Origin: UBA1952 sp965200035 | Lineage (GTDB): Bacteria; Bacteroidota; Bacteroidia; Chitinophagales; Chitinophagaceae | Reading direction: 5' to 3' | Length of the DNA: 64,000 nt | Assembly (NCBI GenBank): GCA_965200035.1 | Contig: OZ241334.1 | Coordinates: 310,001 to 374,000, forward strand | Shown here: piece by piece, positions 61,019 through 64,000 of the stretch | Position numbering within the stretch: position 1 is the first letter of the stretch | Layout of the letters: every line of letters starts with the position of its first letter | Made by a program: the position numbers and the translations under genes | The notes under the pieces: model-generated | Database searches by the model: none | Seen by the model: only the letters and a program-made list of their open reading frames with translations | Told to the model about the DNA's origin: nothing

Positions 61019-63253
61019 ATGAAAAAACTTACTATACTACTCCTCTCCATTGCTTTTCCTCTTTTTGCGACCGCTCAGCAATACAGCGGGCTTTGGAAAT
61101 TTTCAACCAATACACCGCCCGGGAAACCGATGCTGGTGCCGGATGAATATCGGAATGTTATTATAGATGAGAATACCCTGGCTGCTTATCTGAGCGATGT
61201 AGGTCCGGATGAGAATGCCCCGCACGAAATCGATCTGCCGCAGCCGGATGGCACCTTCCGCTCTTTTTATATCTGGGAAACACCGGTTATGGAGCAGCCG
61301 CTTTACAGCAAATATCCGCAGATACGCACTTATACGGCTTCGGCGATAGACAATCACCTGGTTACAGCAAAGATCGACCGGACACCCTTCGGCTTCCATG
61401 CGATGATCATAGACGGGAAGAATACTTTTTTTATTGATCCCTTTAATAAAAGCGCGGATGGCAACTATATCTCCTATTATCGCCGCAATTATCACAACAA
61501 TACCAACAAGCGCGTGGTCTGTGGTGTAATTGATGAATCCGGGTTCAACAATACAACCCATACGTTCCTTACCGACAATGGTACGCCGCCTATACGCTAC
61601 CGGATCAATGGAAGCATCCGCAGGACTTACCGGCTGGCGCTGGCCTGTACCGGTGAATATGCTGTGGCCGTCGCAGGAGCATCGCCCACCAAAGGCGCTG
61701 TACTGGCCAAAATGATAACCTCTATCAACCGCGTAAATAGTGTCTATGAGCGGGATGTAGCAGTAACGATGCAACTGGTAGGCAATAACGATACACTGAT
61801 TTTTCTGGATGGAAATACCGACCCTTACTCTAATACGGTGGCCGGCAGTATGCTCACTCAGAACCAAAGTGTGATAGACGCCAGAGTTGGCACGGACAAT
61901 TATGATATAGGCCACGTATTTGGCACCGGCGGCGGCGGATCGGGAGCTGGTCTTGGCATAGCGGCGCAGGGTGCTTGCCTGCTTCAGACGAAAGCATGGG
62001 GTGTTACAGGTATTCCCAACCCTACCGGCGATGCCTTTGATATTGATTATGTGGCACACGAGATGGGTCACCAATATGGCGCTTCTCATACCTTCAATAA
62101 CAGCACATCCGGGGATTGCTCCGGCAATGCTTTTGCTTCAACGGCTTATGAGCCGGGTGGTGGCAGCACCATTATGGGTTACGCCGGCATCTGTGGCCTC
62201 GAAGACATACAGCCGCATACCAGCCCTTATTTTCACTCCGCATCGCTTGAGCAGATTACCATTTATATTGCTTCTGCTTCCTGCGGCATTATATCAGCTA
62301 CCCCGAATGTGAGTGCTGTGCTTCCTCCTTTTACGGCTTCTTACAATATTCCTTACTATACCCCATTTGAGCTTACAGCCCCGCAGGTAGTTGATAATAC
62401 GGTAGATACATTGAGCTATTGCTGGGAAGAAAGAGACCTGGGCGATTTCGGAAGAACCATCAATCAGACCCGTTTGAGAGGTCCGCTGTTCCGCTCTTTT
62501 CAGCCTACATCAGACCGCACACGCATTTTCCCTTCCATTGACAGTCTGCTCAAAAGCGTGTTCTTTTCCAAGCAGGAGAAAATGCCGGATACTTCCAGAA
62601 CGCTTTGTTTCCGGCTCACGGTACGGGACATTTATAAAGGTTACGGATGCTTCAACTTTCCGGACGATTCTATTCATCTGAATGTGATCTATACCGGTTC
62701 GCTCTTCAGAGTCACTACGCCAAATGCTACTGTCAACTGGCAGGGCGGCACCAGCCAGACCGTAACCTGGAATGTGGCTAATACAGATCAGTCGCCGATC
62801 AATTGCAGCAATGTCGATATCTTCCTTTCTACAGACGGCGGCTATACCTTTCCTACCTTACTGGCAGGCAATACGCCCAATGACGGCTCTGAGACCATTA
62901 CCTTGCCGAACGGCAATATGTCTAACATGCGCATCAAAGTAAAAAGCGTGGGAAATGTCTTTTTTGCGATCAGCCATGTGGTAGCTTCTACTATTGTGGA
63001 AAAGCATCCGATACCCACACCGGGCGTCAATATATTTCCGGTACCGGCAACCACTACTATGGGTATCAGCTTTGTGCAACGCGGAGAAAGCGCAGATGCA
63101 AGGATTGTGAATATGGTCGGCCAAATTGTATGGCGTGGCAAGATCAATGACCACCAGACGATTGATGTATCCAAATGGGCAAAAGGAATTTATTACGTTA
63201 AGCTCTCCAATGGTGAAACCATTGATATATCCAGCCCTATTTTAATACAATAA
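61019..63253 (+). CDS. T9SS-secreted reprolysin-like zinc metallopeptidase, 744 aa
   Basis: The signal peptide MKKLTILLLSIAFPLFATAQ is followed by a propeptide-like region. The catalytic domain has H347-E-M-G-H351-Q-Y-G-A-S-H357, the metzincin zinc site, with the Met-turn in STIMGYAG. A beta-sandwich (VNWQGGTSQTVTWNVANTDQ) follows. The last ~80 residues begin VNIFPVPATT and end in the T9SS type A sorting pattern (KGIYYVKLSNGE). It is probably a secreted protease exported by type IX secretion. Confidence 0.92.
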   Translation: MKKLTILLLSIAFPLFATAQQYSGLWKFSTNTPPGKPMLVPDEYRNVIIDENTLAAYLSDVGPDENAPHEIDLPQPDGTFRSFYIWETPVMEQPLYSKYPQIRTYTASAIDNHLVTAKIDRTPFGFHAMIIDGKNTFFIDPFNKSADGNYISYYRRNYHNNTNKRVVCGVIDESGFNNTTHTFLTDNGTPPIRYRINGSIRRTYRLALACTGEYAVAVAGASPTKGAVLAKMITSINRVNSVYERDVAVTMQLVGNNDTLIFLDGNTDPYSNTVAGSMLTQNQSVIDARVGTDNYDIGHVFGTGGGGSGAGLGIAAQGACLLQTKAWGVTGIPNPTGDAFDIDYVAHEMGHQYGASHTFNNSTSGDCSGNAFASTAYEPGGGSTIMGYAGICGLEDIQPHTSPYFHSASLEQITIYIASASCGIISATPNVSAVLPPFTASYNIPYYTPFELTAPQVVDNTVDTLSYCWEERDLGDFGRTINQTRLRGPLFRSFQPTSDRTRIFPSIDSLLKSVFFSKQEKMPDTSRTLCFRLTVRDIYKGYGCFNFPDDSIHLNVIYTGSLFRVTTPNATVNWQGGTSQTVTWNVANTDQSPINCSNVDIFLSTDGGYTFPTLLAGNTPNDGSETITLPNGNMSNMRIKVKSVGNVFFAISHVVASTIVEKHPIPTPGVNIFPVPATTTMGISFVQRGESADARIVNMVGQIVWRGKINDHQTIDVSKWAKGIYYVKLSNGETIDISSPILIQ

Positions 63254-63373
63254 TCCATTCCACAATAGGATGAGCAGGCAGCCTTTCCGTTGCCTGATTT
63301 TTATTATACAATCGCAGCAGATCATCCATTTTCAGAGATATCAGGAAGGCACTAAGTCAATACTATTTCCCGT

Positions 63374-63381
63374 TATCTTTG
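63374..63381 (+). promoter_or_regulatory. Promoter -7 element of the TonB-dependent receptor gene
   Basis: TATCTTTG matches TAnnTTTG, 45 bases before the ATG at 63427. The -33 region (TAAG) is a poor match. Confidence 0.5.
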
Positions 63382-63426
63382 TCGGCTGCGAAATCAGGCA
63401 GTATTTAATTACAAAACACAACCATC

Positions 63427-64000
63427 ATGCAGAAACGCTACATTCTGTTTCTATTACTCCTTCTTTGCTCTTTTGCTTCCTTTGCACAGACCGGCTCTAT
63501 CAAGGGCTTTGTGTATGAGCGCGGCAGCAGAGAGCCGATGATCTATAACTCTGTATATCTTGAAGGCACCAACATAGGGGTACAGACTGATGTGAATGGT
63601 TATTTTGCGCTTACACAGGTTCCGGCAGGCTCTTATACAATTGTTGCTTATCATGCAGGCTTTGATACAGCCCGTGCAGAGGTAGTTATAACTGCCGGAC
63701 AGGTGGTGAATCAGCGCATTTACCTGCGTACCGCAGGAGTACAGATCAACGAAGTACAGGTATCTGCACGTAAGATCACCAAAACTACACAGATAGGAAC
63801 AGGTGTAACCACAATTACCCCCGCAGATATGAAGCGCCTGCCCAGCGCGGGTGGTGAGCCTGATCTGGCCCAGTTTCTGCAGGTAACTCCGGGTGTTACC
63901 TTCACCGGCGATCAGGGTGGTCAACTGTACATCCGTGGCGGCGCACCTTCCCAAACGGGCATTCTGCTCGATGGTGTTACTATTTATAATCCGTTCCACA
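63427..64000 (+). CDS. TonB-dependent receptor, N-terminal part (runs off the window)
   Basis: The frame is open from ATG 63427 to the window edge (191 codons). The signal peptide is MQKRYILFLLLLLCSFASFAQ. Residues ~23-105 are a carboxypeptidase-regulatory-like beta domain (GSIKGFVYERGSREPMIYNS, VPAGSYTIVAYHAGFDTARA). The plug domain begins at ~120 (EVQVSARKITKTTQIGTGVT, QFLQVTPGVTFTGDQGGQLY). This is the standard Bacteroidota SusC/FecA-like outer-membrane importer. The substrate cannot be told from this part. Confidence 0.92.
   Translation, partial: MQKRYILFLLLLLCSFASFAQTGSIKGFVYERGSREPMIYNSVYLEGTNIGVQTDVNGYFALTQVPAGSYTIVAYHAGFDTARAEVVITAGQVVNQRIYLRTAGVQINEVQVSARKITKTTQIGTGVTTITPADMKRLPSAGGEPDLAQFLQVTPGVTFTGDQGGQLYIRGGAPSQTGILLDGVTIYNPFH

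Overview
The window comes from a Bacteroidota chromosome, most like a Chitinophagaceae or Sphingobacteriales relative. The signs are type IX secretion (T9SS) C-terminal sorting domains on three secreted proteins, a TonB-dependent receptor with an N-terminal carboxypeptidase-like domain, a Bacteroidota-type AMP nucleosidase, signal peptides ending in A-Q, and promoters of the TTTG...TAnnTTTG type. No rRNA or CRISPR array is present. One tRNA (Met, CAU) is.

Region 1 (1-9.5 kb) is accessory. It holds minus-strand secreted proteins and lipoproteins, one of which is cut by a complete IS3-family (IS407-like) element. The cut is so clean that removing the IS and one CTGA target copy restores the reading frame. 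An XRE regulator with a palindromic operator, REP-like hairpins and a ten-unit 21-bp repeat array follow.

Region 2 (10.2-15.5 kb) is an AT-rich mobile element. I delimit it by 24-bp terminal inverted repeats and an 8-bp direct repeat. It encodes an IS1595/ISXO2-type transposase plus passengers: a 466-aa protein with an RxxxxH motif, a 129-aa protein, a 34-aa hydrophobic peptide, a membrane protein with a YARHG domain behind a highly structured leader, and a gene remnant. It landed a few bases upstream of miaE.

Region 3 (15.5-31 kb) is mostly housekeeping: a thioredoxin-like protein, a cytochrome c/copper monooxygenase-like lipoprotein, YihY, a DPP4-type peptidase, clpS, a TrmH-family methylase, an M1 peptidase, rimM-trmD-rplS, ung, a fumarylacetoacetase-family enzyme, a thioesterase, tRNA-Met and a DHFR-family protein.

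Region 4 (31-38 kb) looks like a complete chaperone-usher-like surface-fibre locus. An outer-membrane barrel protein is divergent from two tandem pilin-like subunits, a PapD-like chaperone and a three-domain tip-adhesin-like protein. An intrinsic terminator sits directly against the chaperone start codon.

Region 5 (38-53 kb) contains serA, an oligopeptide ABC ATPase, amn, scpA, a second REP/21-bp-array intergenic region, ndk, lptD, an amidase, rlmN, an esterase, a methyltransferase and a second YihY protein.

Region 6 (52.4-57.6 kb) is a small natural-product locus: a phosphopantetheinyl transferase divergent from a 1314-aa synthetase with the layout of poly-lysine synthetase Pls (adenylation, carrier, then three membrane/left-handed-helix units), followed by a GNAT acetyltransferase. 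metG, tsaE, a lipoprotein, a T9SS-secreted metallopeptidase and the start of a TonB-dependent receptor finish the window.
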